Shown here: positions 34,074-43,527 of the stretch, one piece after another
Numbering within the stretch: the stretch's first letter is position 1
How the letters are laid out: each line of letters starts with the position of its first letter
DNA from: Desulfamplus sp.
Lineage (GTDB): Bacteria; Desulfobacterota; Desulfobacteria; Desulfobacterales; Desulfobacteraceae
Direction of reading: 5' to 3'
Length of the DNA: 64,000 nt
Assembly: GCA_015232455.1 (NCBI GenBank)
Contig: JADFZQ010000008.1
Location: 62,001-126,000 of the forward strand
Made by a program: the position numbers and the translations under genes
Notes under the pieces: model-generated
What the model saw: only the letters and a program-made list of their open reading frames with translations
The model's database searches: none
What the model was told of the DNA's origin: nothing

Positions 34074-34210
34074 TAAGTAGTACATAGATAATAAGATAAG
34101 TGCTGTAGGGGTGCAGCTACACTCTTTAAAACTTGCTGCTCCCTACAAAATATTTCACAGTTAACAATTACAAATAGATAACCAGAATAATTTCCGCCTG
34201 ATCAATTTGC

Positions 34211-35427
34211 GGTAGCACCCCACTTAACCGTGGTTGAACTTGAATTTGTTATAAAAATGAAGATTTTAAGAACTTTCTGCAACCTTTCATGCATGAGTTC
34301 TTATGAATCCGAAAACTGTTTTTTGTCCCCATGAGGATTGTGTTGCCCGTGGTCATATAGGCAAAGGCAATATCACAATTCACTCTAAAAAAGAGAAACG
34401 CTATCGCTGCAAGGAGTGTGGCAGGACATTCAGTGAGCGAAAAGGTAGTGCGTTATATCGTTTGCACAGACCGGCGGAGATGATGGTGACCGTACTGAAA
34501 CTTTTATCACATGGATGCCCCATTCCAGCCATTGTTGCCGCTTATGAGCTTGACGAACGGACTATAGCAGACTGGCAGCAGAAAAGTGGACAGCATGCCA
34601 AAGCAGTCCATGAAACTCTGGTAGAACAACCTCGTGAGCATAAACAAGTTCAGTCTGACGAACTCAGACTCAAGATATTTTCGGCGGTCCTGTGGATAGC
34701 AATGTCAATAACCCCGGTTTCCAGATTGTGGCTGGGGGCTGAAGTAAGTCATACCCGGGGACGTAATTTGATAACCTCAATGATAAAGCGCACTTCACGT
34801 TGTTGCAAAGGAACAGTGCTGTTAGTAACAGATGGACTGGTTACTTATATAAAGGCGGTCAAAAAGGCCTTCAGCATTTCTGAAGGAGGCAAAGGAAAAA
34901 CAGGACGTCCCCGCCTGATTTTCCCGCAGACCATCTTTTTAGCTCAAGTTGTCAAATCATACAGTTCCAAAGGGAAACGATATGTATGTCACGGAGTTCA
35001 CAAGTGTCTGTGCTGCTTCGGGTCTTTTGTTCAAATAGGCATGGCACTAAAGAACAGCACAGGAGGATTACTCAACACTGCCTGCATTGAACGATTCAAT
35101 GCCACGTTGAGACAATCCATAGCTGGCTTTGCCCGCAAGAGCCGATATCTTTTTCATAAACAGGAGATGGTTGAGTCAGCGGTATATTGGGTCGGAACAT
35201 GCTATAACTTTTGTACAGTTCATCGTTCACTGTCTTCTCAACTGCCCACAACGCCTGCTATGGCAGCTGGCATAACCGATCATCTATGGAGTGTCAAAGA
35301 GCTTCTGGAATACAAAGTGCGTCCTCAACCATGGGTTTTCAAGGGAAGAGGACGAAGAAGTAAAAAAACACTTGAACGCATCAAAAAATGGGCAACTTTT
35401 TAAACCACGGTTGAGTGAGGTGCTACC
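34211..35427 (+). mobile_element. Insertion sequence with 25-bp terminal inverted repeats
   Basis: Ends GGTAGCACCCCACTTAACCG and (reverse) GGTAGCACCTCACTCAACCG match at 23 of 25 bases. One transposase gene. No direct target repeat is visible in the flanks, and the right end abuts the middle of a universal stress protein gene, so a deletion next to the element is likely. Confidence 0.88.
34303..35403 (+). CDS. IS transposase with N-terminal zinc ribbon (IS1/IS1595-like)
   Basis: A 366-residue protein. The N-terminal zinc ribbon CPHEDCVARGHIGKGN...YRCKECGRTFS is followed by a helix-turn-helix-like stretch (GCPIPAIVAAYELDERTIAD) and a DDE-type domain with candidate acids in VQSDELRLKIF, LLVTDGLVTYIKAV and ACIERFNATLRQSI. 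Intact, so the element may be active. The family assignment is tentative. Confidence 0.82.
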   Translation: MNPKTVFCPHEDCVARGHIGKGNITIHSKKEKRYRCKECGRTFSERKGSALYRLHRPAEMMVTVLKLLSHGCPIPAIVAAYELDERTIADWQQKSGQHAKAVHETLVEQPREHKQVQSDELRLKIFSAVLWIAMSITPVSRLWLGAEVSHTRGRNLITSMIKRTSRCCKGTVLLVTDGLVTYIKAVKKAFSISEGGKGKTGRPRLIFPQTIFLAQVVKSYSSKGKRYVCHGVHKCLCCFGSFVQIGMALKNSTGGLLNTACIERFNATLRQSIAGFARKSRYLFHKQEMVESAVYWVGTCYNFCTVHRSLSSQLPTTPAMAAGITDHLWSVKELLEYKVRPQPWVFKGRGRRSKKTLERIKKWATF

Positions 35428-35808
35428 CACGTTGTTCCTGATATGCTGGAATATTATTCAACAGGAACAGGAATTGACATTTCAAGCCATATAGATCAAA
35501 AAAATAGAGAAGAGTTTAATAAAAAGAGTATTGAGACTGCTAAGAAGACGATTCAGGAGAGAATGAGAATTACCTCCCAACAGGTACTTAAAGAGATTCC
35601 CCATTGTCCCCTTTCAGAAGGTCGCATTATTGTAACTGCTGGTAATCCAATTGATGAGATAGTTAAAACAGCCGAAAGTGGTAAGTTTGACCTGATCATA
35701 ATGGGAACTCATGGGCATAGTAACCTTGAAGAGATTATGCTCGGCAGCACGGCAAGCGGTGTTATTATGAAATCTTTAGTGCCTGTTTTGGTGGCAAAAA
35801 GAGTTTAA
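35428..35808 (+). pseudogene. Universal stress protein (UspA family), N-terminus removed by IS
   Basis: Reading from the IS end: HVVPDMLEYYSTGTGIDISS, then later GNPIDEIVKTAESGKFDLII, MGTHGHSNLEEIMLGSTASG and PVLVAKRV, the C-terminal two thirds of a UspA domain with its ATP-binding G-x2-G-x9-GS/T pattern. The first ~40 residues (beta-1 and nucleotide-binding Asp) are missing and not found on the other side of the element. A later ATG (35443) could allow translation of a truncated product. Confidence 0.8.
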
Positions 35809-35925
35809 TCTAACATTTATTTTCAAAACCAATGAAGATTTTGTAAATTCAATATATTATTTACAGTAAAAAATTGCTGGTTATGAAAACAACATTAAAA
35901 AACAGAGAATTGAGATAAGAATAAA

Positions 35926-36525
35926 ATGGAGATTACAATCAAAACTGATAGCGGAGACACAACAAGCGAAGTTGGTAGAAAACTTGGCTCTCTGATTTCA
36001 AGCAACATAAACTCAAACAACACGGCTTTAGACAAAATAGCAATTGCTCTTTACGGTGGGTTGGGGGCTGGAAAAACTACATTTGTTCAAGGATTTGCAA
36101 GGGGTTTAGGTGTGCCTGAAAACTATTACATTACAAGTCCAACCTACAACATCATAAATGAGTATCCTGCAATAATACCTTCTAATATAACTACCGATAG
36201 TATAATTAATAAAAATATAGGTAATCAAATAGATACCTTAAAAAAACAGGTTCAATATTTAGATACTCTAACTTTATATCATCTTGATCTATATAGAATT
36301 GGTTCGCCAGATGAACTTGAATACATTGGTTTTGATGATGTTGTAGCCTCTGATAAGAGTGTTATAATAGTGGAATGGGCAGATATTATTGATTCATACC
36401 ATAAAAATATTATAAAATTTGACATTGAGATACGCATAGAGATAGACAAAGATTTTAACAGAGTTATATCTTTCATTCCTTATGGACTTGATTCATTAAA
36501 TCTGTTAAACCAATTCGCTGTTTAA
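35926..36525 (+). CDS. tsaE: tRNA t6A biosynthesis ATPase TsaE
   Basis: A 199-residue P-loop protein with Walker A YGGLGAGKTTFVQGFARGLG, the TsaE motif ITSPTYNIINEY, LYHLDLYRIGSPDELEYIG and VEWADII. It works with TsaB/TsaD to make N6-threonylcarbamoyl-adenosine in tRNA. Bacterial TsaE usually has about 150 residues; here an Ile/Asn/Asp-rich insertion (IIPSNITTDSIINKNIGNQI) follows the NEY motif. Next gene: lysC, 91 bp downstream, a common neighbour in this group. Confidence 0.92.
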   Translation: MEITIKTDSGDTTSEVGRKLGSLISSNINSNNTALDKIAIALYGGLGAGKTTFVQGFARGLGVPENYYITSPTYNIINEYPAIIPSNITTDSIINKNIGNQIDTLKKQVQYLDTLTLYHLDLYRIGSPDELEYIGFDDVVASDKSVIIVEWADIIDSYHKNIIKFDIEIRIEIDKDFNRVISFIPYGLDSLNLLNQFAV

Positions 36526-36616
36526 TTTAGAGTAAAAAATTCTTATTCTCATTAGCAACATATTAGTTGAGAATCAGAGTTTTGCGGGTTTTATTTTAAA
36601 AAAAGGAGTAACATAA

Positions 36617-37840
36617 ATGGCATTGAAAGTGCAAAAATTCGGAGGTACTTCGGTTGCCGATATTGAACGGATTAAAAAAGTTGCGGATCGGGTTATAAAA
36701 AGCCATGATCAAGGGGATAAAGTTGTTGTTGTGCTCTCTGCTATGGCAGGTGTTACAGACAGATTAATTGCGTTGGCAGAGTCAGCAGCCAGAGTTCCAG
36801 ACACAAGAGAGCTTGATGTTCTTCTTGCAACTGGTGAACAGACTACAGCAGCACTCCTTGCAATGATTCTAAAGGATAGAGGCTATCTTTCTACCTCACT
36901 TCTTGGTTTTCAAGCTGGGATAATAACTGATCAAAGTGCTGGTAAGGCAAGGATACTTGATATTGAGGCAGATAGAATTTTAAACTTACTTGATCAGGGG
37001 CATATTGTAGTTGTAGCAGGGTTTCAAGGTAGAGACATTAATGGAAATATCACGACACTTGGAAGAGGTGGCTCAGATACATCGGCAGTTGCTATTGCAT
37101 CGGCAGTTAAGGCAGATGTCTGTGAAATATTTACAGATGTTGATGGTGTCTATACAACTGATCCAAGAATATGCTCAAAGGCTCGAAAGATTAACAAAAT
37201 TTCATACGAAGAGATGCTTGAGATGGCAATACTTGGTGCAAAAGTGTTGCAGATTCGATCTGTTGAATTTGCTAAAAAATATAATGTACCCGTGCATGTC
37301 AGGTCATCATTTAATGAGGAGGAAGGTACAATGGTTGTAAATGAAAGTGCTGATATGGAAAGCGTTGTAGTTTCTGGGGTTACCTGTGACAAAAATGAGA
37401 CAAGAATCACATTGAAAAGAGTACCTGATCAACCGGGTGTCTCAGCAAAAATCTTTGGCGCCCTTGCTGATGCCAATATTATGGTTGATATGATTATACA
37501 AAATACTCGCTCAGGTGGTGAGACTGATGTAACGTTTACCGTAACAAAAACAGATTTTAGAAAAGCATGTGAAATATCTCAAGAGGTTGCAAAAGCAATT
37601 GGAGCAGCAGCAGTTTTAACTGCTGAAGATATTGCCAAAGTGTCAGTTATTGGACTTGGCATGAAGAGTAACTCAGGAGTTGCAGCTACTATGTTTAAGG
37701 CGTTGGCATCTGAAAATATAAATATAATACTTATTAGCACCTCTGAAATAAGAATATCATGCGTTGTTGAAGAAAAATATGCAGAGCTTGCTGTAAGAGT
37801 TTTGCATAAAGCATTTGGACTTGATTCAGAACTTAAGTAG
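36617..37840 (+). CDS. lysC: Aspartate kinase
   Basis: A 407-residue monofunctional aspartokinase: [20 protein letters not shown] at the start, the catalytic [31 protein letters not shown], and two C-terminal ACT domains ([20 protein letters not shown] and [18 protein letters not shown]). It makes aspartyl phosphate for lysine, threonine and methionine synthesis and is probably feedback-controlled through the ACT domains. A good AAAAGGAG site precedes the ATG. Confidence 0.96.
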   Translation: MALKVQKFGGTSVADIERIKKVADRVIKSHDQGDKVVVVLSAMAGVTDRLIALAESAARVPDTRELDVLLATGEQTTAALLAMILKDRGYLSTSLLGFQAGIITDQSAGKARILDIEADRILNLLDQGHIVVVAGFQGRDINGNITTLGRGGSDTSAVAIASAVKADVCEIFTDVDGVYTTDPRICSKARKINKISYEEMLEMAILGAKVLQIRSVEFAKKYNVPVHVRSSFNEEEGTMVVNESADMESVVVSGVTCDKNETRITLKRVPDQPGVSAKIFGALADANIMVDMIIQNTRSGGETDVTFTVTKTDFRKACEISQEVAKAIGAAAVLTAEDIAKVSVIGLGMKSNSGVAATMFKALASENINIILISTSEIRISCVVEEKYAELAVRVLHKAFGLDSELK

Positions 37841-37944
37841 CGGGTAATGTCTCATATCCGAATTTACCCCCTAAATTTATTGATTTATTGAAATTCTTGA
37901 ACTAAAGAATAGACAAAAACAAAACAATATATGGAGAGTGAAAA

Positions 37945-39153
37945 TTGTCTGACATTAAAAAAGTTGTGCTTGCCTATTCAGGCGGATTAGATACTTCTGT
38001 AATATTAAAATGGCTAATTGAGACCTATAAATGTGAAGTTGTAACCTTAACTGCTGATCTTGGGCAAGAAGAGGAGCTTGATGGACTTGAGGCAAAAGCA
38101 CTTAAAACAGGGGCAGTTAAGGCTTATGTTGAAGATTTAAGAGAAGAGTTTGTAAGAGATTTTGTCTTTCCTGCATTTAGAGCAAATGCAATATATGAAG
38201 GGCAATATCTTCTTGGAACATCAATTGCAAGACCTCTTATTGCTAAACGCCAAATTGAGATTGCACAAATAGAGGGAGCAGATGCTGTAAGTCATGGAGC
38301 AACTGGTAAGGGAAACGATCAGGTAAGATTTGAGCTAACTTACTTTGCTTTAAAGCCAAACATCAGAATTGTTGCACCGTGGAGAGAGTGGGACTTAACA
38401 TCAAGAACAAAACTTATGGAGTTTGCTGCAAATCACGGCATTCCAGTTCCACAGACAAAGGCAAAGCCTTACAGCACTGATCGTAATATGCTCCACATAA
38501 GCTATGAGGGCGGCGTGCTTGAAGATCCATGGTCTCCAGCAACTGACGATATGTACACCATGTCAATTAAACCAGAAGATGCCCCAGATAAACCAGAGAT
38601 TGTTGATATAACATTTAGACAAGGTAATCCTGTTGCAGTAAATGGAGAGGAGATGTCACCTGCGACATTGTTAAAGCACCTAAATACAATTGGTGGCAGA
38701 AACGGTATTGGCAGAATTGACCTTGTAGAAAACAGATTTGTTGGCATGAAATCAAGAGGAGTCTATGAAACTCCGGGTGGCACTATTTTAAGACTTGCCC
38801 ACATGAGCATGGAGTCAATAACCCTTGACAGAGAGGTTGCCCATTTGCGGGATTCGCTGATTCCAAAATATGCTGAACTTATTTACAATGGCTTTTGGTT
38901 CTCACCTGAAATGGAGCTTCTCCAAAAAATGGTTGATGAGACTCAAGTTAATGTATCAGGTCGTGTGCGTCTTAAACTCTATAAAGGTGGTTGTTATGTG
39001 CTTGGCAGAGAGTCTGATAATAGCCTTTATGATGAATCCTTTGCAACGTTTGAAGATGATAATGTTTACAGACAAAAAGATGCTGAAGGTTTTATAAGGC
39101 TTAATGCTCTTAGGTTAAGAATCAGAAACATTGCAAAAAATAGAAAAATATAA
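37945..39153 (+). CDS. argG: Argininosuccinate synthase
   Basis: A 402-residue enzyme: ATP pyrophosphatase motif [32 protein letters not shown], and the citrulline/aspartate-binding parts. It joins citrulline and aspartate in arginine synthesis. The start codon is TTG, preceded by GGAGAG at good spacing; no ATG lies nearby in frame. The stop lies 17 bp before the argH ATG, so argG and argH are co-transcribed. Confidence 0.96.
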   Translation: MSDIKKVVLAYSGGLDTSVILKWLIETYKCEVVTLTADLGQEEELDGLEAKALKTGAVKAYVEDLREEFVRDFVFPAFRANAIYEGQYLLGTSIARPLIAKRQIEIAQIEGADAVSHGATGKGNDQVRFELTYFALKPNIRIVAPWREWDLTSRTKLMEFAANHGIPVPQTKAKPYSTDRNMLHISYEGGVLEDPWSPATDDMYTMSIKPEDAPDKPEIVDITFRQGNPVAVNGEEMSPATLLKHLNTIGGRNGIGRIDLVENRFVGMKSRGVYETPGGTILRLAHMSMESITLDREVAHLRDSLIPKYAELIYNGFWFSPEMELLQKMVDETQVNVSGRVRLKLYKGGCYVLGRESDNSLYDESFATFEDDNVYRQKDAEGFIRLNALRLRIRNIAKNRKI

Positions 39154-39169
39154 ATTTGGAAATCTCATA

Positions 39170-40549
39170 ATGGCACAAAAACCTTGGGACGGCAGATTTT
39201 CCCAAACTACAGATAAAATGGTTGAAAAATTTACATCTTCAATTGATGTTGATAAAGCCCTTTATGCCTGCGATATTGAGGGCAGTATTGCCCATTTAAA
39301 GATGATGGCTCAACAATCAATCATCACACAAGATGAGGCTGCTGCTTTATTAAATGGTCTTGAAAAAGTTCGGGACAAAATTGAGAATGGAGAGTTTCAA
39401 TATTCAGATACACTTGAAGATATACACATGCACATTGAAAGTGCATTGGGCGAAGTAGTTGGAACTGTTGGAAAAAAACTTCACACAGGAAGAAGCAGAA
39501 ACGATCAAGTGGCTTTAGATGTAAGAATCTATCTAAAAAAAGAGACAAAAGCTATTATGGACTCTCTTCTTGATTTGCAAAAGGTTATTGTTACGACTGC
39601 CAAGCAAAATATTGATGTTGTGATGCCGGGATATACTCACCTTCAACGGGCACAGCCTGTTCTTTTTTCTCATCACCTTATGGCATATTATGAGATGTTT
39701 AAGCGTGATTACGAACGTTTTGAAGATTGCTTAAAACGCATTGATGTTATGCCGCTTGGTTCTGCTGCCCTTGCTGGCACAACCTATCCTATCAATCGCG
39801 ATCTAACAAGAGAGATACTTAAATTTGCAAAAGTATCTGATAATAGCATGGATTCTGTCTCTGACAGAGATTTTGTTATGGAGTTTATCTCTCATGCCAC
39901 AATCTGCATGATCCATTTTTCTCGTTTTTCAGAAGAGTTAATTCTCTGGTCGTCTTCAGAGTTTGCATTTATAACCATATCTGATGGCTTTACCACTGGC
40001 TCAAGCATTATGCCTCAAAAGAAAAATCCTGATGTTGCAGAGCTTGTTAGGGGCAAAACTGGTAGAGTTGTGGGAAATCTTATGGCAATTTTAACAATTA
40101 TGAAATCATTACCCCTTGCCTACAACAGAGATATGCAAGAGGATAAAGAGCCTCTTTTTGATACTGTAAATACTCTCAAAGCGTGCATTGACATCTATAC
40201 AGCTATGATTCCAAATATTTCAATTCACAAAGAGACAATGCTCAATGCCGCCCAAAAAGGGTATCTCAATGCAACTGATCTTGCTGATTATCTTGTTGTA
40301 AAAGGTGTGCCGTTTCGCGAAGCTCATTCAGTATCTGGTAAACTTGTTGGGTTTGCTATCACTAAATCTAAAGAGCTGCATGAACTAAAACTTGAAGAAC
40401 TAAAAATATTTTCTGATCTTATTGATGAGGATATTTTTGACTTTCTATCTATTGAAAAGATGCTCTCACGCCGCATTACACACGGAAGCACAAGTTATGA
40501 GAATGTGAGAAAAGCTCTTGAAAAAGCCTCCCATCTTTTAAATATTTGA
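39170..40549 (+). CDS. argH: Argininosuccinate lyase
   Basis: The chosen start (39170) gives MAQKPWDGRFSQTTDKMVEK, the family's normal beginning, behind GGAAA; a longer frame from 39131 overlaps argG and is less likely. About 459 residues. Fumarase/lyase signature GSSIMPQKKNPDVAE, with LHTGRSRNDQVALDVRIYLK upstream. It cleaves argininosuccinate to arginine and fumarate. A 33-bp palindrome follows six bases after the stop. Confidence 0.96.
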   Translation: MAQKPWDGRFSQTTDKMVEKFTSSIDVDKALYACDIEGSIAHLKMMAQQSIITQDEAAALLNGLEKVRDKIENGEFQYSDTLEDIHMHIESALGEVVGTVGKKLHTGRSRNDQVALDVRIYLKKETKAIMDSLLDLQKVIVTTAKQNIDVVMPGYTHLQRAQPVLFSHHLMAYYEMFKRDYERFEDCLKRIDVMPLGSAALAGTTYPINRDLTREILKFAKVSDNSMDSVSDRDFVMEFISHATICMIHFSRFSEELILWSSSEFAFITISDGFTTGSSIMPQKKNPDVAELVRGKTGRVVGNLMAILTIMKSLPLAYNRDMQEDKEPLFDTVNTLKACIDIYTAMIPNISIHKETMLNAAQKGYLNATDLADYLVVKGVPFREAHSVSGKLVGFAITKSKELHELKLEELKIFSDLIDEDIFDFLSIEKMLSRRITHGSTSYENVRKALEKASHLLNI

Positions 40550-40555
40550 CAACAA

Positions 40556-40588
40556 AGATTTGACAACTTTTTAAAAGTTGTCAAATCT
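40556..40588. repeat. 33-bp palindrome, copy 2
   Basis: AGATTTGACAACTTTTT paired with the reverse complement, six bases after the argH stop and 18 bp before the lptM-like gene. Confidence 0.8.
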
Positions 40589-40606
40589 ATAAAGGTATAA
40601 AATAAA

Positions 40607-40786
40607 ATGAAATATACTTTTTTGATCATATTGATTTTATCTCTATTTATGTTGTCATTAATTGGGTTAGGTTGCGGCAAAAAAGGAAATCCTATACCAA
40701 CAGCATCAGCCTATACAGTCTCTTCTTTGTCAAACCGTTCTAATTTAGAGATAGCTTCTAATCTAAACAGTTGCATCCAAAAATGA
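40607..40786 (+). CDS. lptM: Small lipoprotein, LptM (YifL)-like
   Basis: A 59-residue protein: a strongly hydrophobic signal (FLIILILSLFMLSLIGLG) ending at Cys, then CGKKGNPIPTAS, the CGxKGPL-like phrase typical of LptM/YifL lipoproteins that help the LptDE lipopolysaccharide translocon assemble. The lipobox (IGLGC) is slightly atypical. Its place right after argH is the usual one in many Gram-negative bacteria. The tail after residue 40 is Ser/Asn-rich and not conserved. Confidence 0.72.
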   Translation: MKYTFLIILILSLFMLSLIGLGCGKKGNPIPTASAYTVSSLSNRSNLEIASNLNSCIQK

Positions 40787-40830
40787 AATTCCAAAAAAAA
40801 CAATGAATTTAATCAAAGTGCAAAAGAGCA

Positions 40831-41352
40831 ATGAGTTTAACTAAAATGCAAAAAAACACTGTATTTATATCTATTGGCTCAAACATGGGTGATAAATACG
40901 CCAACTGCATCATGGGAATAGAGCATATCAAAAAACTTAATGAGACAGAGATTGTTGATATTGCCAATTTTTATAAGACCGAGCCTGTTGACTACAAAGA
41001 TCAAGATTGGTTTATAAACAGTGTGTTAAAAATTAAGACAACTCTTGAGCCTGAAATATTAATGGCAAACCTTAAAAATATTGAACAACGACTTGGTCAA
41101 TATGAAAAGAAAGTTAGATTTGGTCCAAGAATTATTGATCTTGATATTATTTTTTATGGGGATATGGTCATAAATAGAGATAATCTTACAATCCCACATC
41201 CAAGAATGGATAAAAGATGCTTTGTATTGAAACCTCTTTGTGATATAGCACCTGAAATAATCCACCCTATTTTGGGTTATAGTGCAAAAGAGCTTTTAAA
41301 AGAGGTTGAAGACGATCAAGAACAAAAAATAAGCAGGTTTGACTGCAATTAG
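40831..41352 (+). CDS. folK: 6-hydroxymethyl-7,8-dihydropterin pyrophosphokinase
   Basis: A 173-residue enzyme: [20 protein letters not shown], then [20 protein letters not shown], and the HPPK signature [15 protein letters not shown] followed by [20 protein letters not shown]. It transfers pyrophosphate from ATP to the pterin in folate synthesis. The stop overlaps the ribosome-binding region of the next gene. Confidence 0.95.
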   Translation: MSLTKMQKNTVFISIGSNMGDKYANCIMGIEHIKKLNETEIVDIANFYKTEPVDYKDQDWFINSVLKIKTTLEPEILMANLKNIEQRLGQYEKKVRFGPRIIDLDIIFYGDMVINRDNLTIPHPRMDKRCFVLKPLCDIAPEIIHPILGYSAKELLKEVEDDQEQKISRFDCN

Positions 41353-41363
41353 TGGAGGAAATT

Positions 41364-42008
41364 TTGAAATTTTTTATAGATACAGCAAACATTGATGAGA
41401 TTAAAGATGCTAACAGTATGGGTATGGTTGATGGTGTAACAACCAATCCATCGCTTATTGCTAAAGAAAAAGGCGAGTTCAAAGAGATAATTAAAGAGAT
41501 ATGCTCAATTGTTGATGGACCAGTAAGTGCTGAAGTGATAAGCCTTGATTACAACGGCATGATTACAGAAGCCCGTGATCTTGCAAAAATTGCTGATAAT
41601 ATTGTTGTAAAGATTCCTATGACAATTGAAGGGTTAAAAGCTGTTAGAACTTTATCTAATGAGGGTATAAAGACTAACGTAACCTTAATCTTTTCAGCAC
41701 TTCAAGCTCTTATGGCTGCAAAAGCAGGAGCCACTTACGCAAGCCCTTTTGTTGGCAGGCTTGATGATCTCTCTGAAGATGGTATGCGTCTTATTGGTGA
41801 AATTGTTGATATATACTCAAACTATGGATATACAACTGAGATTATTGTGGCAAGCGTTAGAAATCCACTGCATGTTCTAAATTCCGCTCTTCTTGGTGCA
41901 GACATTGCTACAATTCCCTACAAAGTTCTGAACTCTCTTGCTTCTCATCACATGACAGACAAAGGGATTGCGGCATTTATGGCTGATTGGAACAAAAAAC
42001 ATAACTAA
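41364..42008 (+). CDS. Transaldolase / fructose-6-phosphate aldolase family protein
   Basis: From the TTG at 41364, which follows a perfect GGAGGAA, the protein has 214 residues and begins [20 protein letters not shown], as in this family; an upstream GTG would put the ribosome-binding site inside the gene. Motifs [12 protein letters not shown], the Schiff-base Lys in [15 protein letters not shown], and [20 protein letters not shown]. It is a small transaldolase (TalC/Fsa type) in sugar-phosphate metabolism. Transaldolase and F6P aldolase cannot be told apart by eye. Confidence 0.92.
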   Translation: MKFFIDTANIDEIKDANSMGMVDGVTTNPSLIAKEKGEFKEIIKEICSIVDGPVSAEVISLDYNGMITEARDLAKIADNIVVKIPMTIEGLKAVRTLSNEGIKTNVTLIFSALQALMAAKAGATYASPFVGRLDDLSEDGMRLIGEIVDIYSNYGYTTEIIVASVRNPLHVLNSALLGADIATIPYKVLNSLASHHMTDKGIAAFMADWNKKHN

Positions 42009-42023
42009 TTGATTAAAGATTGT

Positions 42024-42090
42024 TATACTTCAAACGGTCATAAATTTAGTTTTTATATATATAAAACTCAACTTATGACCGAGAGCGGTA
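42024..42090. repeat. Dispersed repeat with TTATGACCGAGAGCG end, copy 2
   Basis: Related to 30992-31060. ACGGTCATAA and TTATGACCGA are inverted arms around an AT-rich core. It lies 3' of the transaldolase-like gene and could act as a terminator. Confidence 0.65.
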
Positions 42091-42208
42091 TTTTATCTAT
42101 TAGTTAGATTTTTTTAGGTTTATTTGCTTGAGAGACAAGCCAGAGTAGGCAATATAGAGTTGAAAGAGTCTTATACAATTACAATATAGATGCTATATTG
42201 AGGATATT

Positions 42209-42820
42209 ATGACAATTTTGCAAAATAAACTTAACGTAACTGTTATGATGCTTCAAAAAAGTGCTGGAACAATCAAAAAAGTTTTGCTCAATCCAAACTT
42301 TATGACCCTGTCAAGAATTGCGTCAGTGCCTTTGCTTGTAGTTCTTATGATCTATCCTGGAAAACTTACGCTTTTATTGTCAGCAGTAGTCTTTTCGATA
42401 GCATCCATTACAGACTACTTTGATGGTTATTTTGCAAGAAAATATGGGCTTGTCTCTAATCTTGGTAAAATACTTGATCCACTTGCAGATAAGCTGCTTG
42501 TCTCATCTGCATTTATAATGCTGGTTTCTCTTAATTTTGTTCCAGCGTGGATTGCTTGTGCAATTATTGGGCGGGAGCTTGCAGTTACAGGGTTAAGATG
42601 TGTTATTATTGAGTATGGACAAGATGTTTCAGCATCATGGCTTGGTAAATACAAAACAGGTTTTCAAATTGCCTCTATTATTCCTCTTCTAATTCACTAT
42701 CCATATTTTGGTATTCATTTTGACTCAATTGGATATGTTCTTGTGTATGGTGCCCTTCTTTTTACACTTTGGTCAGGTGTAGATTATTTTATAAAATTTA
42801 AAAAACTTATCTCTTCGTAG
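42209..42820 (+). CDS. pgsA: CDP-diacylglycerol-glycerol-3-phosphate 3-phosphatidyltransferase
   Basis: A 203-residue membrane enzyme with the CDP-alcohol phosphotransferase motif: DYFDGYFARKYGLVSNLGKI then LDPLADK (DGx2ARx8Gx3Dx3D pattern). About five membrane helices. It makes phosphatidylglycerol phosphate. The ATG at 42209 follows GAGGAT at suitable distance. It converges tail-to-tail with the next gene, one base apart. Confidence 0.93.
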   Translation: MTILQNKLNVTVMMLQKSAGTIKKVLLNPNFMTLSRIASVPLLVVLMIYPGKLTLLLSAVVFSIASITDYFDGYFARKYGLVSNLGKILDPLADKLLVSSAFIMLVSLNFVPAWIACAIIGRELAVTGLRCVIIEYGQDVSASWLGKYKTGFQIASIIPLLIHYPYFGIHFDSIGYVLVYGALLFTLWSGVDYFIKFKKLISS

Positions 42821-42821
42821 C

Positions 42822-43445
42822 TCACTTTTCAACGATCTGACTCTTTTCTTCAATGATTTCACTCTTTTCAATAAATGATGCTAACTCTTGCATATTTCTT
42901 GATATAGCACTCATTGATTTTTCAACGCTTTGGCAAAAAGGATCGCTATTTCCAAGAGTCTGCCTTGATTTTTCAAGAAGAGCTTTACCAGCTTCCCAAT
43001 GCAGGCAAAGCTCTTTAAAAAGCTCTTTTCTCTGTTCATGCCTCTTTTTTTCTGCAAGAATAATTGCATCAAGTTTCTTAATTGAATACTCTACAAGGGC
43101 ATCGCGTGGAGTATCATGAGCTTTTGCTATCAACTCTAAAATATCTAAAGTTTTTCTGCTTAATACAAAAGTTTTTTGGACTCTATTGATCTGGTTAAAC
43201 TGCCTGACTCTTATATGTTCTGCTATATCATTCAACGACTTAACATCATCTATAAGGTGATCAAAAAGTGATTTTTGTTTAATACCAAGGTGAATAGCAA
43301 CAAGGCTTAATGAATCAATGGCTTTTGAAGAGAGCTTAAATGTTGCTCTTACTGATTGCTTACCTCTTAAATCAACCTCAATTGATGTTCCTTTAAATAT
43401 TGTGTTTGTATCTGAGTTGTCATTATTCTCTTCTGTATCTGTCAT
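42822..43445 (-). CDS. Uncharacterised helical protein
   Basis: A 207-residue, mostly helical, charged protein with an Asn/Asp/Thr-rich N-terminus (MTDTEENNDNSDTNTI). The middle has two similar stretches (ATFKLSSKAIDSLSLVAIHL and KTFVLSRKTLDILELIAKAH), an internal duplication that resembles a ribbon-helix-helix-like pattern, then a coiled-coil-like C-terminal region. No family is recognised. It may be the last gene of the hut unit (83 bp after hutI), but has no obvious link to histidine. Confidence 0.6.
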   Translation of the reverse strand: MTDTEENNDNSDTNTIFKGTSIEVDLRGKQSVRATFKLSSKAIDSLSLVAIHLGIKQKSLFDHLIDDVKSLNDIAEHIRVRQFNQINRVQKTFVLSRKTLDILELIAKAHDTPRDALVEYSIKKLDAIILAEKKRHEQRKELFKELCLHWEAGKALLEKSRQTLGNSDPFCQSVEKSMSAISRNMQELASFIEKSEIIEEKSQIVEK

Positions 43446-43527
43446 TATGAACCCTCTCTATTTTCCCTGTCACATTGAGCTAATCAGGTGTCAATTTAAG
43501 CAGTATGATTATAAATCTATATTAATA

